A stretch of 64,000 nt of DNA, from contig JAQGBZ010000022.1 of assembly GCA_034687125.1 (NCBI GenBank), forward strand, positions 62,001 to 126,000. The letters are read 5' to 3'. Under the pieces are notes generated by a model. It had not been told where the DNA came from, did no database searches, and saw nothing but the letters and a program-made list of their open reading frames with translations. Positions within the stretch are counted from its first letter, which is position 1, and every line of letters starts with the position of its first letter. This document shows, in pieces, positions 52,301-62,863 of this stretch. Both the position numbers and the translations under genes were made by a program. The DNA comes from Neelides folsomi (taxonomy: Eukaryota; Arthropoda; Collembola; Neelipleona; Neelidae).

Positions 52301-54186
52301 ACTGTACTTACGAAGAGTGCCAAAATGGATGTGAATAAATTATGCGAGTCCCTTCATTCAATGCTAAACATCCGCATCCATTCAATTCCCATGATTCGCC
52401 ACTTAGCTATGCATCCCATCTTAACCGAGCTTTAAATATAATACATTTCTGAATTTCAACCCAATACATGAACTCATGATGGTCGGGATGAATAAAATAT
52501 GTATTTATGAACTTGCATATTAAACTACTCTGTATCTCACAGTTCTCATTTACAGCTCTAAAGAATAAACGATTTTAAAATGACTTACTTTAGCTTTTTT
52601 AGATTTGGGATTCACGACTTGAACCTGATAAAATTACATTTATTAAAAAACCCCTATATATGTAAAATATGCAAGTCATTGAGTAAAATATTTTTATAAT
52701 ATTTAATACCGTATCGTCGTCCTGAGGCTTCCAAGATTCAACCTTCACCCTTCCACCATGCATAATTGTACAGTATAAAATGTCTGATATAAACTTGAGC
52801 AAACTTGTCGAACTTAATGTTATTTATTTTTGAAGAAACTAATTAGAAAGTTAAAAATTATTTGAACAATCTTGTCAATTTTTGTCTTTAAATTAGTTTT
52901 AGATTTCACAGTGAGAGTATTTGGAAGTAAAAGATTCGCCGGAAGTTAATTAAAAATATCTTGCAATAAAGTTTGAGTGATTTAAAGACTGTTAAAACTC
53001 TTCTTGTGCCAATCTTCCCCTTTAATAGGAACCGACTGTGGGAGAGCAATTTAACTCTTTAACAAAAATTGAAGTAAACATGTCGGTTCCAGAATTTTAC
53101 AAATTTTAAACTCTTCCTTGGAATTTATATTTCGGCTCAAGAAATTTGAACGAGGAAAGGTGAGAGCCTATGTATGACAATTGCAATGTATGTAAGTGGA
53201 TTGAGAGAGAAGAAGTGAGAAAATGAGGGGGAATCTCCGATTTCACATTCAATCTCATGGATTTAATCCAAAGGTCCAAAAATAAATAGAGGGATTTAAA
53301 AGAATAAGCCGGGTTCTTGGAGTTCCTCCAGTTTGGTATGGGAATTTTGACTCTTGCAAATACCACATGAACACTTTATTGAGGAGGGAAAATTTCTTGT
53401 TTCGCCTCTTAGCTCAATACCTTAATGCTTCAATGCCGCGAATGTTCTATCACCCGTATTGTTAGCTGATAAAAAAATTTAATTGATTGTTGTCATTTTT
53501 ATCCAATTTCAACACCGAACGCTATCTGTAATATACAGAGCTCTTTGTAAGTATATCTTTTCCCACGTCATGAATGAATTATAAGTGAAATTGTGCCATT
53601 CATTATGCTTTTACTCCATGTATAAAATGTATAGTATGATAATTTGACTTTAATAGAGCATTGCATGAAATAGATCACTCTAAGGTATAAAATAAATTAT
53701 ATGAAACTAAATGTAAAGTAAAGATATTTAAAGTTCTAAAACATTTAGGCCTAAGGCAATACTATATGTATTACAGGATATGACAATACGATATGTATTT
53801 GTACTCGTATAACTCTGTATTGGTGCTGTGCTGACTTTGAAAGAACATGTAAAGTATGTATTAAAAGTTGAGTAATAAATTTAAGGAAAAATTCTAATGT
53901 TTCAAAAGATTTATTCTTATTGAGCAGCAATTAAGATAAGTGAAAAGAATGCGCATTAAGGTCTATAGAAAACCCGTGAAGGAGACAAATATTGAGATGA
54001 AAATGGAGAATGTAATATAATAGAGAATGTAATATACTTGAATGCTGAAGTTAAATTCACAAAATAAACTGAGGTTCACAACAATGCGTGGTATAACCTT
54101 ATCATACAACCTTGTGTTGATGTTATTTGAAATTATCATCAGGAATTTGTTGTGATTAGCAAGAGAAATATTAAGGAAATTGAAAC
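49376..54186. other. Spacer with islands, no confident gene
   Basis: A plus-strand frame at 50765-51085 holds an ATG-started Lys/Arg-rich 73-codon part (starting MGPGARGRLR). On the opposite strand an ATG frame (MKRKGRFRVL...) runs to a donor-like GTAAGG. The two exclude each other and neither has a family. Open frames at 51340-51645 plus and 53106-53366 minus are also unsupported. Confidence 0.4.
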
Positions 54187-54252
54187 CTTGTCTTTTCGAT
54201 CCTCCTCGTCATCTTCGTAAGCCTTGTAGTGTTCTTCCTCTTCCTCGGACAT
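54187..54252 (-). CDS. Possible first coding exon (minus strand), acidic N-terminus, 22 codons
   Basis: A minus-strand ATG at 54250-54252, in a good context (GGAATGTCC), opens 22 codons that are strongly acidic then mixed-charge (starting MSEEEEEHYK, ending EEDRKDK). AAG is followed by a GT at 54185-54186. The donor is weak (GTTTCA), and beyond it the frame becomes hydrophobic and AT-rich before a stop. Acidic MSEEEE-type starts occur in several cytosolic proteins, including troponin T, but nothing here is specific. It lies downstream, on the minus strand, of a G+C-rich island (54250-54720) that could be its promoter. Confidence 0.28.
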
Positions 54253-55286
54253 TCCTTCCGTCCCGCGTCACCTCAATTCTTCAATGTTCCAGAACGCGGT
54301 TAACGGGAGGGAAACGATGAAGGTGGGATTAGAGGCATTTGGAACCAGGCTGGCTCTGTCTTATGTCTTGTCTAGGATGAGTTGGAGTGAGGAATTGGGC
54401 CTGGGAAACAATAGGAGTGTCCAAGGAGGCAGCCGTCGTCTATTTTCGTCATTCATCGTCTGTCAGTATGGGACTTGGTGTCATTGTGGAGTTAAAGTTG
54501 AGTTGGACCGAGGCCCAAACCGCACTTTAACCATAGGAGCCTTTGCCACTTTTTTTTATTTCTCTCTTCCTCTTGGATAAAGTAGATGGGGAGGGGAGGA
54601 TTTGTAATAGAATGAAAAATGATACGCACTTCTTTGTATGCAGCCATGCAACAGTTCCGAACCTATGTTTACATTTTATCCCAAACGATCCTCTTCCGCC
54701 CTATTTCCTCCTCAAGATCAAATGACAAATGCTTGCCGTGAACCGTAAAGAGAACAAGTCAATATTCATTTGCCAAAATTGTTTTATTAATCAACTGTAT
54801 TGTTTCATTTAAATATCAATTTCAATCATTTTTTGACGATGATTTTCCATTAAGTTATTTATTAGAATGTTTACACGTAAATGTTCTTTTGTTATGTAAT
54901 TCTTAATTAATTAAGAACTACATAAAATTATGGCACATTTATAGCGAAATTGTAAAAAGTCATGGTAGATTAAATACATGAGACCAAATGAGACACTTTT
55001 CAAAGAATCTTAAAATTATATAATTAAATAATTAAAGTTTAGAAAGTCATTTCAGTCCTATTTCGTAGAAAGCTCTGAATTGAACGTTTGAGTATTCATT
55101 CCGAATCGAATAAATAATAAATAAGAAAATATAAAATTTCGAATTCAAATTATTCAGCTTCATGGGTAGTTTTATATAAGAGTGTAAACAATATTCAGAT
55201 AAAATTATAAATATTTTCTTATTCTAATTAAAATATTTACAATTGTTATATATCTGTAATCCCAAATCTAACAATTTGTGATAATG
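54253..55286. other. Island then AT-rich spacer
   Basis: The plus-strand open frame at 54284-54580 is read as a by-product of the G+C-richer island. From about 54760 to 55286 the DNA is AT-rich and forms the 3' flank of the XKR gene. Confidence 0.4.
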
Positions 55287-55292
55287 TTTATT
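55287..55292 (-). terminator. Candidate polyadenylation signal of the XKR gene
   Basis: AATAAA occurs on the minus strand about 26 bases after the stop codon of the spliced XKR reading frame. It is the first such hexamer downstream. In AT-rich DNA it could be chance. Confidence 0.4.
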
Positions 55293-55318
55293 AAATCCAT
55301 ACTACATAAATGTTGAGA

Positions 55319-55479
55319 TTATAACTTCGTTTCGTGGAGTCTTCTCCGTCTACTACCAACGTATTTTCTCCCATGACCTCCCGATGGGACGTGGACGTGA
55401 TGGACGGAAGGAACCGGCAAGGGATATGGACTCAATTGACTGTACACTTCTTGATTATCTTCACCCGAATCAACGTCGC
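55319..55479 (-). CDS. 3' coding exon of the XKR gene with C-terminal ETKL
   Basis: The acceptor AATTACAG ends at 55480. The 161-base exon completes a split Gly codon and encodes 53 residues to TAA at 55319-55321. The sequence is acidic then basic: DVDSGEDNQEVYSQLS, a His/Val/Gly part, then SRRRRLHETKL. The last residues, T-K-L, fit a class I PDZ-ligand pattern (S/T-x-hydrophobic at the C-terminus). The match in phase and the retained charge pattern support the splice. If the intron is retained the protein instead ends 15 codons later with an unrelated hydrophobic tail. Confidence 0.8.
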
Positions 55480-58167
55480 CTGTAATTAATTATCCATTAG
55501 TTAAGCCAATAATAAATATTTATAGAGTATGGATACCTAAATCTCTTCTACTTTTAATTTGTTTGTTTAAATAACCAAATAATAATTTAATTTAATCATC
55601 ATTTGTGAATTACCATCACTAGAATTTGTTGAAGGAAGGAAATGTTCATTTTTCACTGGTTTTCTCAGCTTCCTTCTAAATTTGAATTCTCTCGGAAGCG
55701 TGTAAGATCTAGGGAGTGACATTTGACTATCAATGTCCGACGGGATTCGGTATGACTTGTACAACCCATTGGTCTGCGGCCCACATTTCCCATTTTCCCA
55801 TCCACCCTCTTCCTCGTTTTGGTATATTGGCTCGTAGTAGTTCCATTCAGGCTGTTCGTAGAAATTGGCCGGGGAGTACATCAAGTAAGTGGGATCAAGG
55901 ATGAGTTCATCGTGTCCTTCTCCGGGTATAATGATCGGAGGCCGCGGGCTCGTTAGATGGACAGGAGGATCCGATCGGAACCATGGCTGTTTCTTCTCGC
56001 AAGGAATCGGCTCCCTTGCCGGAACTGCTTCGCGGATCTCTCCTAGCTGAGGCCTCTTTAACTTCCCCGACTTGATCTCTTCCTCAATTTCCCGGAGCTC
56101 AGCGAGCTGTTGCTTCTTCTTCTCCTGCAGCTTTTGTTGAATATCCACTCGAGACCCCACGCTCCCTTCCTCGCTCCCCATGGCCACGGAAAGAGGACGT
56201 TTCCAAAATGGATTTGCCATTTTCCCCGTTTTCGCCCCGGAAGTATTAGGAAAGGAATCATTGAAGGAATCTCCGTTTAAAAGCTCCTCCTTCCCGCTGT
56301 TATTATTGTTGTTGAAGTGGGCCGGGCGATGAAGAGGGTTCTTGGGAATGATCGGATGACGGGCATTTGGAGGTGGCACGAACGACGTAGGCTTCTTCTT
56401 TTTTCTTTTAATTGCAGGATTAAAGCGGCAGTTGAAAACGCCTGGGACGTTCGGAGTGTGGATGTGATGGCCATTGATTTTATTGTACATGGCCGCTGAA
56501 GGAAGTTTCTTTCCTACGACTCCGTCCCGATGGCCAGTCAATTGCTTGAAATTTTTCCCGCCTGGACTGAGGGCGGAAATGGCTGTTGATTTTGAATTTC
56601 CGCCATTTGAGATCGTGTAGTAATTGCCGAAGCCTCCGTTTCCCAATGTGGAACTCCCATCTCGCCCAATGGTTGAAGAAGCTCCTGACTCGTAGGCGTA
56701 AGACGCGTACGAGAGCCGTTTGACATGAAAGAACCGGTAGTAGAAGAACATAAAAAGAACTCCAATGGCGAAGCTTCCAAATACAAGAGAAGCTGTGAGT
56801 TCCTTGTACCAGGGTTCTTCCTCATAGGTCGCAATGAGCCAAACGCCAAGTAGGAGCGAATTCTCGAGGACCATTGTCACGTAGTAGATGAGAACTTTTT
56901 GGCGAGACTGGGAATTCTCAACGTGGATGTAGCAGAAGATGTAGACGACGGCGATGATTGCCGAATAGGCCAACTTCTTCGGTCGGCCCATTTTTTCCCC
57001 ATGGAAGCCATTCTTGGGGAAGAGGAGCCAAAGGAGCATTGAGACCCAATGCAGACCGATCACGAGGAAGAGCCAGTAGTGATATACGGAGGCGTAGACG
57101 GAAAGAGCCACCACGCGGGACGTGACGGTTCCTAAGCGCCAGAGGAATTGGAAAATGACTCCGAGCCACGTGAGAACGAGTTTGTGGACATTTTGTCTCC
57201 GGATATTTTTAGAGAAGGACGCCAAGGCCCAGCAGACGGAGAAAAGGCTCAGGGCCGTTGACACAATGTTGAGATCGGACACTTCGGAGGGTGAGGGTTT
57301 TCCCCAAATCACATAAAGCTGAAGGATCAGCATGGGACCAGCCTCCGTAAAGGCGTGGACGAGTCTTAAAAGACACAAGTTCCTCACTTCGTTTTTAATA
57401 TGGCGGAGATCGACGGGGATGAAGAGTTTGAAATATCTCCAGAGAACCCCACAAAGCGAAACGTGAAGGAGGAGGAGAACGGGGACAGAGCAAGTTTGCT
57501 CTGTGGACACAATTGAATTGGCCAATTCCTCCTTTCTGATCTTCTTCTTCTCGTCGTAGTACCATTTGAGGGAAAGGAGCTGAGTGCACACGATCGAGAG
57601 CAAAATGAGGAAGATGACGATGATGGCATATGACAAGAACCCGTCTCGGTAGAAACTGTAGGCAGTGAGGGCATCGAAAACAATGTCACAAAAATACCCG
57701 AGGAGGGAGATGACATTGAATAGGGCGTCGCAGATCGGGAGGAATTCTTGGGATTCGGAACTGTCATCGGCCTTTGGATTAAATTCCGTCTCAGGTGGGT
57801 CGGAACTGCAGAGATTGGAAGAAAGCCCTGAATTGCTACTGATGAAACTGATGCAATTACTCAGCCCACTATTTGAACTTTGGGAGTTTGGGGATTGGGA
57901 CTGGGAAGACTCCGCTTTGGGATTTTGAGAATGTGACGACGTGCTGTGAGGCGCTAATTGGTGTCCGATGTGATTGTGGGAAGACTTTTTTGATTTCGAC
58001 GTTCCTGAGGATGAGAGGGAATTAGGGAGGCGTGGGCTCATTCCGTTCCGCATTTTAATCACTTTCGCGTGGTCGAACCGGAACGCCTTTCCTTCACCAA
58101 TTTCCCGATCCGGGCTTTGGCGCCTTAACTCAGCCTTTGAAGCAAGTCTTCTTGGGATATCTTCCAT
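55319..58167 (-). CDS. XK-related (XKR / CED-8 family) multi-pass membrane protein, two coding exons
   Basis: The large exon 58167-55614 and the 3' exon 55479-55319 join across a 134-base GT-AG intron (GATG|GTAATT ... TTACAG|GC), giving about 904 residues. An in-frame TAA five codons upstream supports the ATG at 58167. Residues 1-140 are Ser/Asn-rich and disordered. The XKR domain spans about 141-485: hydrophobic segments at about 147-170, 178-200, 228-250, 264-287, 300-318, 328-345, 350-382, 399-412, 426-446 and 457-480, with the hallmark EAGPMLILQLYVIWG (275-289) and ENSLLLGVW (435-443). A long cytosolic tail (486-904) follows, with poly-Asn, a basic run, a predicted coiled coil (about 671-705), and PRSYTLPREFKFRRK. 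Family members are plasma-membrane phospholipid scramblases or relatives (CED-8, vertebrate Xkr4/6/7/8). Activity of this one is inferred, not shown. I see no DxxD caspase-type site. The tail is much longer than in compact family members. Confidence 0.93.
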
Positions 58168-59420
58168 TTTTAAATGATTTTATAATTTAAGTCGCGATTT
58201 CTTCAATTTATTTAAATTCACAAGTTTAAAAAATAAATTTCGAGAATCAGAAGGTCGATTCTAAATTTTGCCAAATGATCTTCCATAATCTACCCTGTGA
58301 ATCTATTAAAATATTCACGATATTATTTTATTAAATAAAATAAAATTAAACCCAACCGGAACTTCAATTTAAATTCTTTACTTTTTCCTCTGGTTTTCAA
58401 ATATTGTAAACTTTTATTAAACAAGAGAGCCAATTTGCACTTTAGTAATTGAACAAGGGATGTTTGTGAGCCAAAATGTCTCTTGAAACGGAAAGTGTTT
58501 GATGAGGACTACATAATCGTGATTGAGTTGGCGACGAACCTCGTCGTCGCAAAGTCTGTTGGAGGGGAATGGAGGGCGAATGTGGAGGCAAAAGGGCCGT
58601 GTGAGACTCTTACGATGAGGAGGCCATGTTTAGCCGACGACACCTGAGCTCCTACCTGCAAAGGTATTTAGAGCTCAAGGGCTTTTCCCCAGCCCTTCCA
58701 TTTCACGCTGTGAGGAGAGGAGCAGGAACGAAGACATTTGTGCATTGGGGAACGGACGACCGAACCCAACACGTCCCTCGCCACATTCTTAAGAAAACTC
58801 GAAACTTTGTATGTAACGCTTCTCATACTCAGTTTCTCTTTCGACCTCTCGTGTGCATTCGGTTCTCAAAGGTACCTGGAAGTCCGCACCTTCCCAATGC
58901 ATTACATCCATACTTCCAATGCATATCTCCAATGGTATAGCTCCCAAGCTCCAGCATCTCCCTTATACCGACAATACCCAACGCATACAATACTTACCAT
59001 AGTATATCCAAGTAAGAATATAAGCAACCTATGCGATTCTTTATCCCTCTTGGGTTCCTCCAACTCCGAATCTCTCAATCTTTAACATATCCACCAACAT
59101 AGCCATCCAAACACACACACACACATTCATTGTTCACTTCCAGGGGTCCTTATTCCTCTCTAGGTTCATTTCCTCTCCTTCCTATCTTCCCTCATGCTTT
59201 CCAAACGGATTTGTTGAGGAGAAACCGGAGGTAAATATGTTAGTATAATAAGACCGTCGCTCTGCTCACCTTTTATTTACACTTCCATGACTGAGCTCTT
59301 TTTACCTCCCCGTGACCATCATCGTTTGACTCTCGCTGTCTCCCCCTCTTCAACTTCACCTATTGTGATTGCGGAGGAGTCGAATGTGTGTGTGAGAGAA
59401 TGCGATGCCTCCCATTTGAT
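58168..59420 (-). promoter_or_regulatory. 5' flank and likely promoter/5' UTR of the XKR gene
   Basis: Immediately upstream of the XKR start the DNA is AT-rich. From about 58480 to 58960 it becomes G+C-richer with CpG words and polypyrimidine tracts. A CAG|GTAGGA donor-like site on the minus strand near 58657 could end a 5'-untranslated exon, but no clear acceptor was seen before the ATG. Plus-strand open frames at 58626-59085 overlap each other in different frames and are read as by-products of the island. Confidence 0.4.
59111..59124 (+). repeat. (AC)7 microsatellite
   Basis: A short perfect dinucleotide run. Confidence 0.9.
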
Positions 59421-60454
59421 TAGGATAATAATAAGGTGATTTGAGATAAGCCAAGCATGATTAAAGGCTCTTTAATTCCATAATATAATAATGATACATT
59501 CTTAGCCGCATCCGCTTTGTTCTTTTTCTATACCGGAAAAGGGGAAGTGTGTTGTCTTAAATGCTTTATCTCTTTTACCTATCATCAAGTCAGGCCCTTC
59601 TTCATACCTTCAATATCTCCACTGTTAGAATTAAATGAATTGCTTCTTAATGTTAGTTCAAACAAAATACAAGCCCATTTGTGCATTGAGTTGAAGTCAA
59701 GTACACAAGTAATGGTTGTAAGTTCAGAGATTATGACACTACGTGTAATTCACACCCTTGATAAGATTTGCACAGCTAATGTGGTTAAGGTAATGCTGTA
59801 ATGAACTTTGAAGAGGCTTATTATAAAAGACGAAGACTCATCGTATAAGTTTAATGCCTTATACTCATAGTTAACTAATAATACTGACAAGGAGTATTAT
59901 CTACCATAATACAACATACCACCTGCACATCAGCAGTAATGTTCACGGATCGTGGAACGAGCTCAAGGAGGCGTGAAATGAAAAACTGTTACCTGAAGAC
60001 GTAATTGCACCTAGTTGGAATCAAATGTGTCATCATTAAGAAACTTAACTTAATTTACTGATAATTAGAACCTCATTTGTAAAGTAATAAAATTAAATGA
60101 GGCTCATGAACCTGCAGATCTTCCATGTAGCATTCGACTAATTTCCATTCTACAACAAATACAGCAACCATGATTGGTAATGCAATTTACAGTTAAAGTA
60201 TTACGATCTGTTTACCTCTTATGCAAGGATCCTATCATTAGATTTATTTATTTGAAGGTTCCTCTATTATACGACTCTACATAGAGTTATTACTTAGGTT
60301 AATATCACAAGGGAGTTCATAGAGCCATTGCAGAGAGCCATGAAGAAATAAATTGCACCTACAACATATCCCTTCTGTCGGCTCAGATTGTCGGAAAGAT
60401 GAGACAAAAATAAGAAATGAGATAATGAGGAAGACAGAGGGGCTCATGACATAT
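59421..60454. other. Spacer, nothing recognised
   Basis: Open frames at 59517-59801 plus and 60277-60537 minus have no splice signals or recognised motifs. Confidence 0.4.
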
Positions 60455-60655
60455 TTACATCCTTTCGGAATTATGAGATGGAAAGATTGGGAATGAAACC
60501 GCATTGGAGCTTTTTGGATAGAGCCAACCCCATTCATTTTTCTTTACGATGCGTTTAAATGCTTTTGCTCCGCTTGAAGACCGGAGAAGCTCTTCTGGTA
60601 TGACTGGAATTTGGATTTCATATAGATTTTCCATGTGATTACAATACCCTTTCAT
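60455..60655 (-). CDS. Possible small gene or exon, 66-residue ORF
   Basis: A minus-strand ATG at 60655 opens 66 codons. The second ATG starts MENLYEIQIPVIPEELLRSS, followed by a Lys-rich and Trp-containing part. A TATAAAA word sits about 20 bases upstream of the first ATG, and a weak GT site (GTTTCA) follows codon 53. The composition looks more protein-like than most AT-rich frames here, but no family is recognised and no partner exon was found. Confidence 0.25.
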   Translation of the reverse strand: MKGYCNHMENLYEIQIPVIPEELLRSSSGAKAFKRIVKKNEWGWLYPKSSNAVSFPIFPSHNSERM

Positions 60656-61690
60656 ACCTCTTCGAACTTTTTATATGTGGAGTGAGGACTTTTTGACTTG
60701 AGGGCCCCTTTGGATGCGATAGAGGGTGAAGAGACAAGTGATTGGGATGGTGTGGTATACTTCACTATATATTAGGTAGATGTGAGTATTACAATAAAAA
60801 GTACCTGTGAACAATAATGCAATATGGTATGCTGCTACATTAGGTGTATTTGTGTATGATATATTTGTGTAGCTGTAGTGTATTATTTAAGTATTTAGTA
60901 GAGTTGAGAAAGTCAAGGGCTCAGTATGAGTTATTAAGATGAGGATTTAATTTACCCGTGAGCCAAACATTCCACCTTCATAGGACCCATACATTCCTCT
61001 GAACCTGGAATTCTGTGAAATAGTTCAGAAATTCCTTTCACCCCTAAACCCTCCAATTGGCGATGGAACTTCATTTTTTCATGTATTATTTTTTAACTGG
61101 GTCCTTTTCTTAAAGAGAATTCAATTTGGTCATTTGGTTCCTCAAATTCTGAATTCAACCATTGAGCAAAACAATTGTTCGTATGGTGGAATTTTGGCAG
61201 AATATTATAATTTAAAATTAATAAATAACTAGGAAAAATAGAAATGACTAACCCTTATAAAAATCTTGCAAGATAAACCCATGAAAATGTATTTAAAAAG
61301 TGAAACCCTATTTGATTAATTACTTATCATGTCTTCTTAATGCAATTTAATGGAATGTGATACGAAATAAAAGGTTTTACTTTTTTATATAAACATTATC
61401 TCCTGTTGGATAGAGAAAAATGTCAAATACTTTGATGTCGAGTGTCAAAAGTGATAATCTAATCTTACAATTAGAGAGTCTGAGTGAGCTTGCTAAAAGA
61501 AATGAAAGAGCGAAAGGCTGGATAAAGTTGCTAAAGATGTGTGAAAAAAGGCCGAAGCTGTTAAAAGTTTCCAACTGACTTTTTAAGAGGCGAAGCTCAT
61601 TGATATTTCATACAGAACAGATGAATCCATTTGTACGAGGAGGAGAAAATGTCAAAAATGTCACTTGGCAAGTCAATAAAGCGAATATCT

Positions 61691-61927
61691 TTAGAGTTTG
61701 GAAGTTGAGAAGTTCATAGAATATGTAAAAGTGTGTCTCTCGCAAGTTTCCCTCTCCAATTCACCACATGCCTTAGATTCAACTGTGCAACTCTCCCAAT
61801 ACATCATGGAATTAACACAGGTTGGTTTACTAACCCATGCATCTCTTAAAGTCATAAACTTATTCACCTCTATGCATAATGTAATGTTAATGTAATATTG
61901 CCCATGCTCAAATTCAATATCGCTCAA
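61691..61927. other. Fully overlapping open frames on both strands
   Basis: The plus strand is open for 65 codons (61698-61895) and the minus strand for 78 codons (61691-61927). The minus frame has several cysteines (for example LCIEV, PTCVN, ESCTV, KACGE, ETCER); the plus frame resembles a helical peptide. Both begin at TTG rather than ATG. At most one is likely to be real, perhaps as an internal exon. Confidence 0.25.
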
Positions 61928-62863
61928 TTTTAATTCAACGTGTTATGCATGTTATTGTTATTTTATTACAAGGATAGCTTCCGAGTAAAAGTTAATTGAA
62001 AGAAGAAAGCTTTGATAATAAATTGGCAAAATAATGTGAAACAAATAAAACAATCAAAGATTTTGCATTTTCAATGCATCTCATTTCATTCATCAATATG
62101 GCAAATTTGAAAAGAAATTGAATTTTTGCACACTTTCAAATTATCATAATGAAAGTATGAACGATATGCCAATATTAATGTCAAATGTATTGAAATGTTT
62201 GCAAAAATTAATAATTTTTGGCACACTGGAGCAATAAAATATTAAAAGTGCAATGTTTTCAAACGCCATTAATTTCGTTCATTGAATTTTATTAGAAAGG
62301 GAGTTTGCCATTATTTGATTACTCACTTTAACATCGAATATTTAATAACACTTGAATATTTTGTAGTTTTAAGTGACATTGTGGGACAGAATTTAATAAA
62401 AGAACTTTAACGTACACAATAGTATTTATTTATTATAATTATATGAAGTAGAGATACTGTGATTGGTATTTATTTATAGTGAAATTTAGGTTTAATCACG
62501 CTTAATATCCGTTAGTTATACCATAGAGTATTGAATATCTCACAAGTATTTACTACAATATTGATATAATGGGTATATAACTAACTACAGATAAAATATT
62601 TTTAGAATAAAACAAGGAATATTTGTTCGACATTATTTATTTATTCAAATTATTCTTTTATGAGTCAATCTGTATTCAGTTGGCGTTGTAAAAACACTTT
62701 TCCCTCGTTTATAACTCGATCACTTTTGACTTCCATTTCATTTACTAAAACTTGACAGTTCCAAAATGAAGATCAGTTTTTAATCATCATTTTGAATAAT
62801 TATTGTTTTAATTTTAATCCCGAGTTTTTTAACTTTAATTTTCCCCTTTTTAGTTTTTTTAAA
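61928..62863. other. AT-rich 5' flank of the secreted-protein gene
   Basis: AT-rich with a GTA/TAC-like patch at about 62400-62600. No clear core promoter motif was identified upstream of the ATG at 62864. Confidence 0.4.

Noticed and set aside
55567-55613. Uninterrupted XKR reading frame ending in an AT-rich 15-residue tail
   Set aside because: A clear GT-AG intron with matching phase leads to a better 3' exon at 55319-55479; the tail is intron sequence unless the intron is retained.
55716-58177. Many open frames on both strands within the XKR gene
   Set aside because: They are by-products of the coding composition of the large exon.
58626-59085. Two overlapping plus-strand open frames upstream of XKR
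   Set aside because: They are in different frames over a G+C-richer, pyrimidine-rich promoter-like region, with no recognised family.
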